This document shows, in pieces, positions 8,645 through 17,601 of a stretch of 64,000 nt of DNA. The position numbers and the translations under genes were made by a program. Origin of the DNA: CAZKRL01 sp964555295 (GTDB lineage Bacteria > Bacteroidota > Bacteroidia > Flavobacteriales_D > Sanyastnellaceae); NCBI GenBank assembly GCA_964555295.1, contig CAZKRL010000010.1:1-64000 (forward strand), written 5' to 3'. The notes beneath the pieces were generated by a model that was given only the letters and a program-made list of their open reading frames with translations, did not search any database and was not told the DNA's origin. Each line of letters starts with the position of its first letter. Position 1 is the stretch's first letter.

Positions 8645-10432
8645 ATGCTAAACAAAACAAGTTTCCTAAGGGCAGTGACCGGTGTGGCATTGTCTTTCTC
8701 TGCATTTGTAAGTGCAAATGCACAAACCAATTTGGGTGCGTCATGCGGCTGTCCTGCTGTTGGATCTCGCACTTCTGTGAACGTTTCTTCATTGCCTGGT
8801 GCTGTTGTGATTGCTGGTGATGCGGATGCTTTTGAATTAACTTCAGGAGCGACATTTACATGCAACAACACCTATGTTCTGGATAAAAAGATTTATATCC
8901 CGGCGGGTCAGGTATTAAGCATTGCCCCAGGTACATTGATCAAAGGCGCAGCTGCTGCCACTCAAGCAGACCAGACAGCATTGGTAGTAGAGCGCGGTGG
9001 TAAAATTATTGCGGCGGGCACTGAGTCTTGTCCAATTGTTTTCACTGCGAACGAAGATCCAATGGATGGTACCTATTCGGTAACCAACATCGGAAAGTGG
9101 GGTGGTGTAGTTATTCTAGGTAAAGCTTCAAACAATCTTGTTGCGGCCAACACTCCTCAGACTTTCGGTTCGAAAGTAGGTATGGGTGTGGGTCTTGGAT
9201 TGATTGAAGGATTTAACAACACCGGCGCTCACAACCGCTACGGTGTGTTACAGTCGGGTTCAGTTGCCGGCGAGACTGTTGGTTCTTTTGATGACAATGA
9301 CAACAGTGGCGTAATGAAATATGTATCTATCCGTCACACGGGTGCTATTCTCGAAGTTGGAGCTGAGATCAATGGTCTCACTCTGGGTTCGGTTGGTCGT
9401 GGCACAACACTGGAGCACATCGAAATCGTTTCTGGCGCTGATGACCAAATAGAATTATTCGGAGGTACAGTGAACATGAAATATATCAGTTCCTTATTTG
9501 GTAACGATGATATGCTGGATTACGACCACGGATACTCCGGAAAGGTTCAGTTTTTCTTCGGTATGAAGAACGATGGAACTGCTGCCGGTCAAGCAAGTCC
9601 TGATAATGATAACGGTATTGAGGCGGATAGCGATGACAACTCTGCTCAGTCAACCCCTGTATCTGTTCCTACTATTTATAACTCTACTTTCATCGGTAAC
9701 CCTAAGTCTGCAGGAACTGCTGACAACCGCGGTTTGGCTGCTATAAACGCTAAAGACGGTGCGGGTGGAAAAATTTTCAATTGCGTATTCGCTAATTTCA
9801 AAAACGGGTTGAATATTGAGAAGGCTTTGGGAACCCGCACATTGGCCGCAGGGGGTAATGCTTGGCACAATTGGTATGCTGTTCCGGCTACTCCTGCCAC
9901 TGCAACAGCTGCGAGTGGCAACGGTACCTTAAATCTTCAAGTAAAGTGCAATCACTTTGTTGGCGTTACCAATCCTCTTACTTTCGGCGCAAGCAATCTT
10001 GCCGCTAACGGTACCGCTTTAACTGCGTCAACATCATCAGATGCAGGAATTGCCAATGGTCTTGAATTTACCCAATTCACTACAACGGATTTGAACGTTA
10101 TCGTTACTGGTAATACACTTCCAGGGTTTGATTACAATTTCACACGTTCAGGTAATACTTTCACTGCAAAGAATGACCCAACCCCAAACCCTGCCTTATC
10201 TGTTGTAGGTTGCCCCGCTGTACCGGTAGATGGTTTCTTTGAACCGGCGAATTATCGCGGCGCGTTCTCTTCTGAGTATGGTGATAATTGGTTGTCGAAC
10301 TGGTCTTATTCTCAATTGGTTGGCGCATCAAAAGGCGTTTCTGCTTGTCCAACCGATTTGAACAAGGACGGTACAACCAACGTAAACGATTTCTTGATTT
10401 TCGCTCCTGCATTCGGTAATGCTTGTAACTAA
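8645..10432 (+). CDS. Secreted beta-helix-like surface protein with C-terminal calcium-loop segment
   Basis: The 595-residue protein starts with a signal peptide (VTGVALSFSAFVSANAQ). The mature part is rich in Gly, Asn, Thr and short beta-turn repeats (GRGTTLEHIEIVSGADDQIELFGG, NDDMLDYDHGYSG), which suggests a right-handed parallel beta-helix of the sort found in large Bacteroidota surface proteins. The last 30 residues (CPTDLNKDGTTNVNDFL...) look like a dockerin or thrombospondin type-3 EF-hand loop. No T9SS sorting domain is visible. The ATG at 8645 is chosen because it immediately precedes the signal peptide; the reading frame is open further upstream from a TTG at 8573. It is followed after 31 bases by another surface-protein gene, probably in one operon. 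Confidence 0.82.
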   Translation: MLNKTSFLRAVTGVALSFSAFVSANAQTNLGASCGCPAVGSRTSVNVSSLPGAVVIAGDADAFELTSGATFTCNNTYVLDKKIYIPAGQVLSIAPGTLIKGAAAATQADQTALVVERGGKIIAAGTESCPIVFTANEDPMDGTYSVTNIGKWGGVVILGKASNNLVAANTPQTFGSKVGMGVGLGLIEGFNNTGAHNRYGVLQSGSVAGETVGSFDDNDNSGVMKYVSIRHTGAILEVGAEINGLTLGSVGRGTTLEHIEIVSGADDQIELFGGTVNMKYISSLFGNDDMLDYDHGYSGKVQFFFGMKNDGTAAGQASPDNDNGIEADSDDNSAQSTPVSVPTIYNSTFIGNPKSAGTADNRGLAAINAKDGAGGKIFNCVFANFKNGLNIEKALGTRTLAAGGNAWHNWYAVPATPATATAASGNGTLNLQVKCNHFVGVTNPLTFGASNLAANGTALTASTSSDAGIANGLEFTQFTTTDLNVIVTGNTLPGFDYNFTRSGNTFTAKNDPTPNPALSVVGCPAVPVDGFFEPANYRGAFSSEYGDNWLSNWSYSQLVGASKGVSACPTDLNKDGTTNVNDFLIFAPAFGNACN

Positions 10433-10463
10433 TTCACGTCGCTAACAATTAATACCAATTTAC

Positions 10464-12716
10464 GTGAAAGCAAAAAATATTTTCCTCACATGTGCCCTTG
10501 CCTTGGGCAGCTTGTTCGGTCAGGCGCAAGGCTTGCAGGGTGTTGTGGTAGAGCGTTACTACACTGCTAACAGTGCAGACGCAGCTGATGCTACAGCTCA
10601 GGGTGCGGTTGTGCCTCTCGTAGCCAACCAATCAACCACTTTCCGGGTGTATATCGATTTGGCACCTGGTTACAAATTCGTACAGCTCTTCGGTCGTCCG
10701 GCGGAAGGCGCTGCTCCTGCTAACCCGTTGACGGTTTCTTCTTCTGCTAACTTTTACAATGATCCCAACTTCGGCGTAGATCTCGATGCAGGTAATATAT
10801 CATCTACCAATATCAATAAGCGTACAGCATTGATAGATTCTTATTTCACTACGGGTTTGGTGTCTGCAAGTAGAGTAGGTGTGCGTGAAGCAGATGATAG
10901 CGATGGCGCTCTTACGAATCAGCAAGGGTTGTTGGCGAATACTGTCGCTTGTTTGAATGCTGATATCACCGGTGCTTCAGGCAAAGATGGATTGATGCCA
11001 AGCTCTGCTTCAACCGGTGTTGCGGCGAATGGCCTTGGTTTAGGTGCCGGCAATAGCGCTTTATCTGCTCTTGCCGGAGTAACTCCCGGTAGCTCAATCA
11101 CTATTAACGATGGTGCAATTGCTGCTCTCGGAGGAATCGTTGGAACAACAGCCGACAATGTGGTACTGATTGGTCAGTTTACTACTTCCGGTAACCTAGT
11201 GTTTTCTTTGAATATACAGGTGGTGAATATTGCTACCGGTGTAGCGGAAGTTTATGTTGCGTCTAATCCGCGCGCGGGTGAGCAGGTCTTCTCAACGTTG
11301 GCGCAGACTACTTCAGCTGGAAGCTGTGCCCCTGTTGTATCGAATGATTCTCCTGCTGGTGCTACTAGTGTTGGCTTCAATGTCAATATGAGCTACCCTG
11401 GATCTGATCCTATCAATGGAACCACCACTAACGCCACCAATTCATCAGAGAGTGGTGATATCGCCGGCGCTGATACTTGGGTAAGATTTGTAGCTCAAGG
11501 TACAGGCGCTTCGATTTCAATGTCAAGCTCTGTTATGAATTGTATTATATCCCTCTATTCCAAGGATGCTCTGGGTTTCTATAATCTCATACAGACTGAA
11601 AATGCAGTGGGAGGAAATTCTCCCGATAATGAGCGACTCAACGTTGGCGGCTTAACTCCTGGCACTGAATATTGGGTTGCATTCGGGTCGAACACGGGCA
11701 GTGGTAATTATGTCTATTCCATTCAGCATTTGTTGAGAAGCTATCCGGCCTACCCAATAACGGCTCAAGGATTCCAACTTTGTAATACTTACAAGTGTGT
11801 GTTCAGAGGAAATGCTTCTAGTAATGTTTCTTACACATTCAATTTCATTGAAACGGGAGGTACAGAGATTGCTCCATTTGAGACAACCTCTGCAAGTACA
11901 ACCTCTACCTATGTTACCTTAAGCACAGGTTCGCTGGCACTTCAATATGGTGGTCTATATGACGTTCGTGTAGATGTGTTGTACAATTTGCGGGATGCAA
12001 ATAATGTTGTTGAGCCCATCAGTGTTGTTGGTACAACTTCCGATCCCAATAGTGCAAATGTATTATTAAGTAATCATCCCTTATTGGAGGTAAAAAACAC
12101 TCAACGTTGTCCAGCTTCACTTTTCCGTGGTACATACCTGAGCGGCACTCGCGTTGGTGGCGCTCCTGCGGTCTGCGGTGCAACGAACTATACCTATGAG
12201 TTTCAGCAAGTAGCTACTTGTAACGATGGCACTGCAATCGGAGCAACCACCTCGTTTCAAACACCTTCATCATCACCATACCTTCAATTGGGTGTGTTGC
12301 CAACGGGTGTGAATGCAGGTTCGTGGGATGTAAGAATCAGGCCCAACTTTAGCTATGGCGCAGGAACTTTTGGTCCGGTTCAGAGAATCAGAGTAAATGG
12401 TACCAGCGCAAGTGGAATGCAATCAGACGATACTGCTGAGCTTGAGTTTATCAATCCGTCAGAAATTGAGTCAAACGTGTTTCCAAATCCAACTTTCGGC
12501 GATGTGATTCATCTCAATGTAGCTGGTATGGAGGGTAACGTCTCTTTGCGAATTACTGATGCAACCGGACGATTGGTTCTCAACCAGAATTACGTTGTTG
12601 AAGGAACGCTTAACACCAATGTAACTTTCAATGAGGTGTTGTCGTCAGGTGTTTACAACATTGAATTGAATAACGGTCAACATGTGGTTACAGAACGCAT
12701 GATTGTCAGAAACTGA
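10464..12716 (+). CDS. T9SS-exported surface protein (paralogue of the next gene in its N-terminal domain)
   Basis: The 750-residue protein starts at a GTG and has a signal peptide (IFLTCALALGSLFGQAQ). The N-terminal domain (about 20-280) contains GLQGVVVERYY, LIDSYFTTG, INDGAIAALGGIVG and VNIATG. The same motifs recur in the gene at 12851, so this is a shared but unnamed domain. Residues ~300-420 look like a pre-peptidase C-terminal-like beta sandwich (ADTWVRF...TPGTEYWVAFG). The C-terminus (about 675-750, VFPNP...SSGVYNIEL) is a type A T9SS sorting domain. A surface location is inferred; the function is unknown. A near-perfect hairpin terminator closes the unit. Confidence 0.87.
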   Translation: MKAKNIFLTCALALGSLFGQAQGLQGVVVERYYTANSADAADATAQGAVVPLVANQSTTFRVYIDLAPGYKFVQLFGRPAEGAAPANPLTVSSSANFYNDPNFGVDLDAGNISSTNINKRTALIDSYFTTGLVSASRVGVREADDSDGALTNQQGLLANTVACLNADITGASGKDGLMPSSASTGVAANGLGLGAGNSALSALAGVTPGSSITINDGAIAALGGIVGTTADNVVLIGQFTTSGNLVFSLNIQVVNIATGVAEVYVASNPRAGEQVFSTLAQTTSAGSCAPVVSNDSPAGATSVGFNVNMSYPGSDPINGTTTNATNSSESGDIAGADTWVRFVAQGTGASISMSSSVMNCIISLYSKDALGFYNLIQTENAVGGNSPDNERLNVGGLTPGTEYWVAFGSNTGSGNYVYSIQHLLRSYPAYPITAQGFQLCNTYKCVFRGNASSNVSYTFNFIETGGTEIAPFETTSASTTSTYVTLSTGSLALQYGGLYDVRVDVLYNLRDANNVVEPISVVGTTSDPNSANVLLSNHPLLEVKNTQRCPASLFRGTYLSGTRVGGAPAVCGATNYTYEFQQVATCNDGTAIGATTSFQTPSSSPYLQLGVLPTGVNAGSWDVRIRPNFSYGAGTFGPVQRIRVNGTSASGMQSDDTAELEFINPSEIESNVFPNPTFGDVIHLNVAGMEGNVSLRITDATGRLVLNQNYVVEGTLNTNVTFNEVLSSGVYNIELNNGQHVVTERMIVRN

Positions 12717-12733
12717 ATTCTTATTCAATAGAG

Positions 12734-12772
12734 GAAAATGAGCTGCTTCGGCAGCTCATTTTCGTTTCGTTA
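12734..12772 (+). terminator. Strong hairpin terminator with TTCG tetraloop
   Basis: A 13-bp perfect stem (GAAAATGAGCTGC / GCAGCTCATTTTC) closed by a TTCG loop is followed by a T-rich tract. It is 17 bases after the stop codon of the preceding gene. Confidence 0.85.
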
Positions 12773-12828
12773 ATTTTAATTTAATGCAACCTTAACGAGC
12801 AGGAATGATCGTCCTTTTTTTGAAAGGT

Positions 12829-12836
12829 CATATTTG
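12829..12836 (+). promoter_or_regulatory. -7-like element CATATTTG
   Basis: It has one mismatch to TAnnTTTG and lies 14 bases before the ATG at 12851. It separates this gene's transcription from the terminated unit upstream. Confidence 0.4.
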
Positions 12837-12850
12837 CCAAAATTTTTTTC

Positions 12851-15800
12851 ATGCGTAATATTCTTTTCTCTTTCATTTTTTCAGTGTTTTGTCATGGCAT
12901 GTATTCCCAAGGTTTGCAAGGAATACTGGTGGAACGCTATTACCAGACCAATGCAGCCGATGAACAGAATGCGTTTGACCAAGGTCCTTCGGAGGTGCCA
13001 TTGACTACCGGTACAACTGTATACCGACTGTATGTTGATATGGCAGATGGTTATAAGTTCAGCACTTTATTTGGTACCGCTGCCCATCCGCTGACCGTGA
13101 ATGCCACGGCCAATTTCTTCAATGACCCTAACTATGGTGTAAGTGTAAACCCTGGTACTATCTCGGCAACAAATATTCGCAAGCACACTGCTATGATTGA
13201 TTCTTGGTTCACTACCGGATCATCTTCTAACGGAAAGGTGGGAGTGCTAGAATCGGAGGATAACGACGGAACCGTAGGCAATCAGCACAGTGTCCTTGCA
13301 AATAATCCTGGAGGTTGTTTTGGTTTACCCCTTAATGGAACTGATGGTCGTGATGGTCAAATTCTATCCATAGACGGATCTTTCGCAAGTCCAAATCTTT
13401 TGGGACTTGGCAATGCTCTTGATGCTTTGCAAAATACGGTCGGTAATACGATTTCTATTTCCGATGGTGCAATTGCTGCATTAGGAGGTATTGTTGGCCC
13501 AACCGCCACCAATCGCGTTCTCATTGCCCAGTTTGCGGTGAATGGTAATATCACTTTCAATCTGAATTTGCAACTCGTGAATATTGCCACTGGTGCTGCA
13601 GAAAATTACGTTGCCACAAACCCTTCACAAGGTGAGTTTACTCATCCAACACTTATCCAAACAGTAACACCACTGTGCTCAAATAATGGTTGCACGGACC
13701 CCACTGCGTGCAACTATGTTTTTGACGCTATTGTTGATGATGGATCATGCGTATATCCCGGTTGCACAGACCCAAATGCATGCAACTTTGATGCTAACGC
13801 GGCATGTCCGGGCGGCCCTTGTGAAATACAAGGTTGTACAGATGCGAATGCGTGTAACTACAATGCGGATGCGGCTTGTGATAACGGCCTCTGCACATTT
13901 CCCGGTTGCTTGATTTCTACTGCTTGTAATTTCACAAGCGATGCTGGCTGTGATGGCGTTGAATGTATCTTCCCAGACGGGTGTATCGATACTGCTGCAT
14001 GTAACTATAGCGCCACAGCCACTTGCGATGATGGCTCTTGTGCATACCCCGGTTGTATGGATGCACAGGCCTGTAATTATGATTCTCTTGCTGGTTGTGA
14101 TAATAATCAGTGTTTTGTATTAGACGCGTGTGGTATATGCGGTGGTTCTGGTTTGATAGGTTGTACAGATGTGACTGCTTGTAACTATGATCCAGCGGCA
14201 ACTTGTGGCAATAATGTTCTCTGCACATACTCTGGGTGCACCGATCCTGAAGCTTGTAATTATGATTTCTACGCTGGTTGCGCTGATGCCTCATGTGTTT
14301 ATGGTGGTTGCACTGACCCATTGTCGTGCAATTATGATCTGAATGCTTTGTGTGATGATGGATCATGTGGCTCTTCCGGTTGTACTGATACTGCGGCGTG
14401 TAACTATGATTTTTACGCGGGCTGTGATGACGGCTCATGTGTATTCGCGGGCTGCACTGATTCATTGGCTTGCAATTACTCCATAGATGCAGGCTGTGAT
14501 GATGGATCTTGTATCTTTCCTGGTTGTACTGATCCTTTGGCCTGTAACTTTAACGATTCCGCTGGTTGTGCGTCAAATGATGATTGTGTTTTCAGTGTAG
14601 AGTTTTTCAATTGTGATGGATCTTGTGTAAATGACACCAATGCAAATGGTATTTGTGATGAATTTGAGTCGTCCACCTGCAGTTTATCGGATGCATGTAA
14701 TTACGATTCATTGGATTTGGATCCTAGCGATGATATCTGCTATTATCCCGCTTGTACTGATCCTTCGGCCTGCAATTTCTTCAATGGCATCGCATGTGTT
14801 GATTTGACGCTTTGCGAAGTGGCTGGATGTCTGGATTCAACAGCCTGCAATTTTAATTCCCTTGCAGGTTGTGATGGCGGCTCATGTATTTTTTCAGGAT
14901 GTACAGATTCTGATGCTTGTAACTACAACGCTCAGGCGGGTTGCGATAATGGTAGCTGCTTATATCCTGGTTGCACAAATATGACTGCATGTAATTACGA
15001 TGCTCTCGCGGGTTGCGAGGATGGTTCTTGCCTTTTCCCTGGTTGCACAGATTCGCTGGCATGTAATTATAATTCATCAGTGAGCTGCGACGATGGTTCA
15101 TGCGCTTTCGAGGGTTGCACCAGTTCCAATGCATGTAACTTCAATCCTTCTGCCGGCTGCGAAGATGGCTCATGTATTTTTCCAGGATGCACCGACGCTG
15201 ATGCTTGTAATTATGATGCACTGGCCGGTTGTTCAGATGCTTCCTGTACTTATGAGGGATGTGCCGATATCACCGCTTGTAACTACGATGCACTGGCGGG
15301 TTGTGATGATGGCTCTTGCGCTTATCCAGGTTGTACAAATATGGAAGCATGCAATTATGATGCAACTGCGCTGTGCGACAATGATTCATGCGTATTGCCT
15401 ATATGCTCAGATCAAACCGCCTGCAATTTTTCAAACGTAGTGGCTTGTATAGATAACTCGATTTGCGAGTATCCCGGTTGTATTTCAGATTCTCTTGCAT
15501 GTAACTATAATCCAAATTTGAATGTCGATTGTATCATAGCATGCACCTATCCGGGTTGCAATCAGCCCAATGCTTGTAATTATGATCCTAATGCAGGTTG
15601 TGAAGGTATTTGTTATCTACCAGGATGTATGGATGCCACTGCTTGTAACTACAACGAGATAGCCGGCTGTCCCGATAATTCTTGTGTTTATCCAGGTTGT
15701 AATGATATTACAGCTTGTAATTTCGAAGCCAATGCCGGTTGTGATGATGGGTCTTGTGTTTTCGAAATTGTTGATTCATTAACGGTAGAATTGGATTCGG

Positions 15801-16168
15801 TGTCATTATCTGCAGGTTATGCAATTCATGATACTACTTTTTACTCCTCAGGTATTTATGAGCTTTATGTCGATGTTGCTTCGGGTTGTGATACGCTCAT
15901 TATTCTCAATTTATTGCAATTGGAGATAAAGGAGATGAGTGAGCTGCAGTTTGGTATTTACCCGAATCCAGCGAAGGATAGAATTAATCTGTGGATTGAA
16001 TCAGGTCAATTTGATGTGCTCATCCGCGATATATCCGGCCGTTTGATTTCATCGAGCTCTAATCAAAGAAGTATTGTCTTAAATGGATTGGCCAATGGCT
16101 CTTATTTCATTGAGGTTGCTGACCAAGATGGAAATCGCGCAGTTCGTCGATTTGAGATTGTGAATTAA
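12851..16168 (+). CDS. Giant cysteine-rich repeat surface protein with T9SS sorting domain
   Basis: The 1105-residue protein has a signal peptide (ILFSFIFSVFCHGMYSQ). An N-terminal domain (about 20-275) is paralogous to the upstream protein (GLQGILVERYY, SDGAIAALGGIVG). About 27 tandem units of roughly 24 residues with the consensus GCTDxxACNYDxxAGCDDGSCxYP then run over about residues 279-973. Residues ~1020-1105 are a type A T9SS sorting domain (YPNPAKDRI...NGSYFIEV). Each unit has three or four cysteines, presumably disulphide-bonded after export, giving a stiff stalk-like rod. Two units are interrupted: one has an insert near residue 421 (DACGICGGSGL), another near residue 585. The same GCTDxxACNY motif appears singly in the FAS1 protein at the window start. 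The role is probably adhesion or surface structure (inference). Confidence 0.9.
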   Translation: MRNILFSFIFSVFCHGMYSQGLQGILVERYYQTNAADEQNAFDQGPSEVPLTTGTTVYRLYVDMADGYKFSTLFGTAAHPLTVNATANFFNDPNYGVSVNPGTISATNIRKHTAMIDSWFTTGSSSNGKVGVLESEDNDGTVGNQHSVLANNPGGCFGLPLNGTDGRDGQILSIDGSFASPNLLGLGNALDALQNTVGNTISISDGAIAALGGIVGPTATNRVLIAQFAVNGNITFNLNLQLVNIATGAAENYVATNPSQGEFTHPTLIQTVTPLCSNNGCTDPTACNYVFDAIVDDGSCVYPGCTDPNACNFDANAACPGGPCEIQGCTDANACNYNADAACDNGLCTFPGCLISTACNFTSDAGCDGVECIFPDGCIDTAACNYSATATCDDGSCAYPGCMDAQACNYDSLAGCDNNQCFVLDACGICGGSGLIGCTDVTACNYDPAATCGNNVLCTYSGCTDPEACNYDFYAGCADASCVYGGCTDPLSCNYDLNALCDDGSCGSSGCTDTAACNYDFYAGCDDGSCVFAGCTDSLACNYSIDAGCDDGSCIFPGCTDPLACNFNDSAGCASNDDCVFSVEFFNCDGSCVNDTNANGICDEFESSTCSLSDACNYDSLDLDPSDDICYYPACTDPSACNFFNGIACVDLTLCEVAGCLDSTACNFNSLAGCDGGSCIFSGCTDSDACNYNAQAGCDNGSCLYPGCTNMTACNYDALAGCEDGSCLFPGCTDSLACNYNSSVSCDDGSCAFEGCTSSNACNFNPSAGCEDGSCIFPGCTDADACNYDALAGCSDASCTYEGCADITACNYDALAGCDDGSCAYPGCTNMEACNYDATALCDNDSCVLPICSDQTACNFSNVVACIDNSICEYPGCISDSLACNYNPNLNVDCIIACTYPGCNQPNACNYDPNAGCEGICYLPGCMDATACNYNEIAGCPDNSCVYPGCNDITACNFEANAGCDDGSCVFEIVDSLTVELDSVSLSAGYAIHDTTFYSSGIYELYVDVASGCDTLIILNLLQLEIKEMSELQFGIYPNPAKDRINLWIESGQFDVLIRDISGRLISSSSNQRSIVLNGLANGSYFIEVADQDGNRAVRRFEIVN
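13687..15770 (+). repeat. Coding tandem array of ~27 degenerate ~72-bp units
   Basis: The units start with a GGTTGYAC-type motif (Gly-Cys-Thr) and continue with a GCNTGYAAYTAY-type motif (Ala-Cys-Asn-Tyr) about 12 bases later. Units are diverged at DNA level but regular in length, so this is an old protein repeat rather than a recent DNA expansion. Confidence 0.9.
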
Positions 16169-16189
16169 TAAGGTCCGGAAGTGACTGAA

Positions 16190-16225
16190 GGCAACATCGG
16201 GCAACCGGTGTTGCTTTTTCTTTTA
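16190..16225 (+). terminator. Terminator after the cysteine-repeat gene
   Basis: The 10-bp arms GCAACATCGG and CCGGTGTTGC (one G-U pair) are separated by GCAA and followed by TTTTTCTTTT. Confidence 0.8.
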
Positions 16226-16238
16226 TCACTCCGATTTT

Positions 16239-16310
16239 CGAGATATAGCGCAGTTGGTAGCGCGTTTCGTTCAATACGTGGATGCCGGAAGTTCGAGTCT
16301 GCCCACCGTC
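16239..16310 (+). pseudogene. Decayed tRNA, probably tRNA-Pro-like
   Basis: This 72-base stretch has a perfect tRNA D-arm (TA GCGC AGTTGGTA GCGC G) and a recognisable T-arm (GGAAG TTCGAGT CTGCC, one mismatch), both at the correct spacing. The anticodon stem TTTCG/CGTGG is broken at one pair, the loop reads TTCAATA, and the acceptor ends (CGAGATA versus CACCGTC) do not pair. No CCA is encoded. The body resembles Bacteroidota tRNA-Pro genes (GCGTTTCGTT...CCGGAAGTTCGAGTC), so I call it a remnant rather than a working tRNA. It sits between the terminator of the repeat gene and the end of coaE. Confidence 0.5.
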
Positions 16311-16311
16311 A

Positions 16312-16878
16312 TCATCTGCCCAACGCGGCCCATACTTGCGGCAACAAGGGCCGGCCATCATTGATGATTTCAGAATGTATATAGGGTTTTATTTCTTCTT
16401 CAGAATGCTGAAGTCGTGAACGCTCCATAAATTTTTCTTGGTTCATTCCCGATCGCAGAAGTACACGTGCAAGTCGTATCTCTTGCGGACATGCTACTAG
16501 CACGATGTTGTCTGTTTGCTTTGTTAAATCAATACTCAGCAATGGTGCCGATTCGCGAACAACGCTCTCACTTGTTTGTCTGGATTTCCATTCCTTAAAG
16601 GTTTCATGTACTCTCCGGTGTACAATGGATTCAACGAAATGCCTGCTGGCTTCATCACTGAATAGTATGTTGGCAAGCCACTCACGATTCAGTCGATCTT
16701 GGGTGTATACTCCATCACCAAACCTCAGTATCAATGCTTGTTTCAGTTCAGGATCATTCTCCATCAATGTTTTCGCGATGGTATCTGAATTGAAAACAGG
16801 AACTCCCATGGTGGCAATAATTCTGCACACCTCGCTCTTGCCCGCACCAATGCATCCCGTGATCCAGAAAACTTTCAC
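16312..16878 (-). CDS. coaE: Dephospho-CoA kinase
   Basis: It phosphorylates the 3'-OH of dephospho-CoA with ATP, the last step of coenzyme A synthesis, in the cytoplasm. The Walker A motif GCIGAGKS is at residues 8-15. A conserved SDTIAKTLM segment (about residue 31), LLSIDLTKQ and the lid-region R residues (LARVLLRSGM) follow. At 188 residues it is slightly shorter than the usual ~200. The start is a GTG. A TACATTCG -7-like element lies at 16894-16901 on the same strand. It is divergent from rpe with a short shared promoter region. Confidence 0.92.
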   Translation of the reverse strand: MKVFWITGCIGAGKSEVCRIIATMGVPVFNSDTIAKTLMENDPELKQALILRFGDGVYTQDRLNREWLANILFSDEASRHFVESIVHRRVHETFKEWKSRQTSESVVRESAPLLSIDLTKQTDNIVLVACPQEIRLARVLLRSGMNQEKFMERSRLQHSEEEIKPYIHSEIINDGRPLLPQVWAALGR

Positions 16879-16944
16879 TGAGTTTCTTTTCAGCGAATGT
16901 AATTCTTCGCACTATTCTGTATGACTTTTGCCCAAACGATTTCT

Positions 16945-17601
16945 ATGGCACATCTCATTGCCCCCAGTTTGTTATCAGCCGATTTTGCTAATCTGAGCAG
17001 GGATCTCGAAATGATACAGCGATCTCAAGCCGATATGATTCATCTCGACGTGATGGACGGTTGCTTTGTCCCGAATATATCTTTTGGCTTTCCTGTCATT
17101 GAATCTGTAGCTAAACATTTTCACAAGCCTCTGGATGTTCATCTTATGGTGGTGCATCCTGATGGCCTGGTGTCTCGCATGCGTGATGCCGGTGCACACA
17201 TTCTCTCAGTGCATGCCGAAGCTTGTACGCATTTGCATCGCACGCTGCAAAGTATCCGATCAGCAGGAATGAAGGCCGGCGTTGCCATCAATCCTCACAC
17301 CTCACTCAATGTGCTGGAGTATGTTTTGGATGTTACCGATTTAGTTGTGCTGATGTCGGTGAATCCCGGTTTCGGCGGACAAAAATTCATACCTGCGACT
17401 TTTCAAAAAATAAAGGACTTGAATCAACTCCGTCAGAAGTGGAGTGCATCGTTTCAAATAGAAATTGATGGAGGAGTGGATCTTGAGAATGCGCCGCAAT
17501 TGATTTCTTATGGAGCCGATATTCTTGTAGCAGGTAATACCGTGTTCAAATCGGAAAACCCCATCGATACCATCGCGAAACTCAAATCTTTCCAACCATG
17601 A
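16945..17601 (+). CDS. rpe: Ribulose-phosphate 3-epimerase
   Basis: It interconverts ribulose-5-phosphate and xylulose-5-phosphate in the pentose phosphate pathway. The TIM-barrel motifs are intact: APSLLSADF at the N-terminus, HLDVMDGCFVPN (metal-binding His/Asp), DVHLMV, VLMSVNPGFGGQKF and EIDGGVD. The 218-residue length fits the family. The in-frame ATG at 16921 would add eight residues; MAHLIAPSLLSADF is the usual family start, so 16945 is chosen. The stop overlaps the next gene's start by four bases (ATGA), which implies translational coupling. Confidence 0.95.
   Translation: MAHLIAPSLLSADFANLSRDLEMIQRSQADMIHLDVMDGCFVPNISFGFPVIESVAKHFHKPLDVHLMVVHPDGLVSRMRDAGAHILSVHAEACTHLHRTLQSIRSAGMKAGVAINPHTSLNVLEYVLDVTDLVVLMSVNPGFGGQKFIPATFQKIKDLNQLRQKWSASFQIEIDGGVDLENAPQLISYGADILVAGNTVFKSENPIDTIAKLKSFQP

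Noticed and set aside
13932..14465. Open antisense frame of 177 codons inside the cysteine-repeat gene
   Set aside because: It is a low-complexity His/Asn/Gln-rich shadow created by the repeats on the opposite strand, with no start signal or domain.
13687..15770. Regular repeats that could suggest a CRISPR-like array
   Set aside because: The units are in frame, code for a conserved protein motif, and have no identical repeats with unique spacers.
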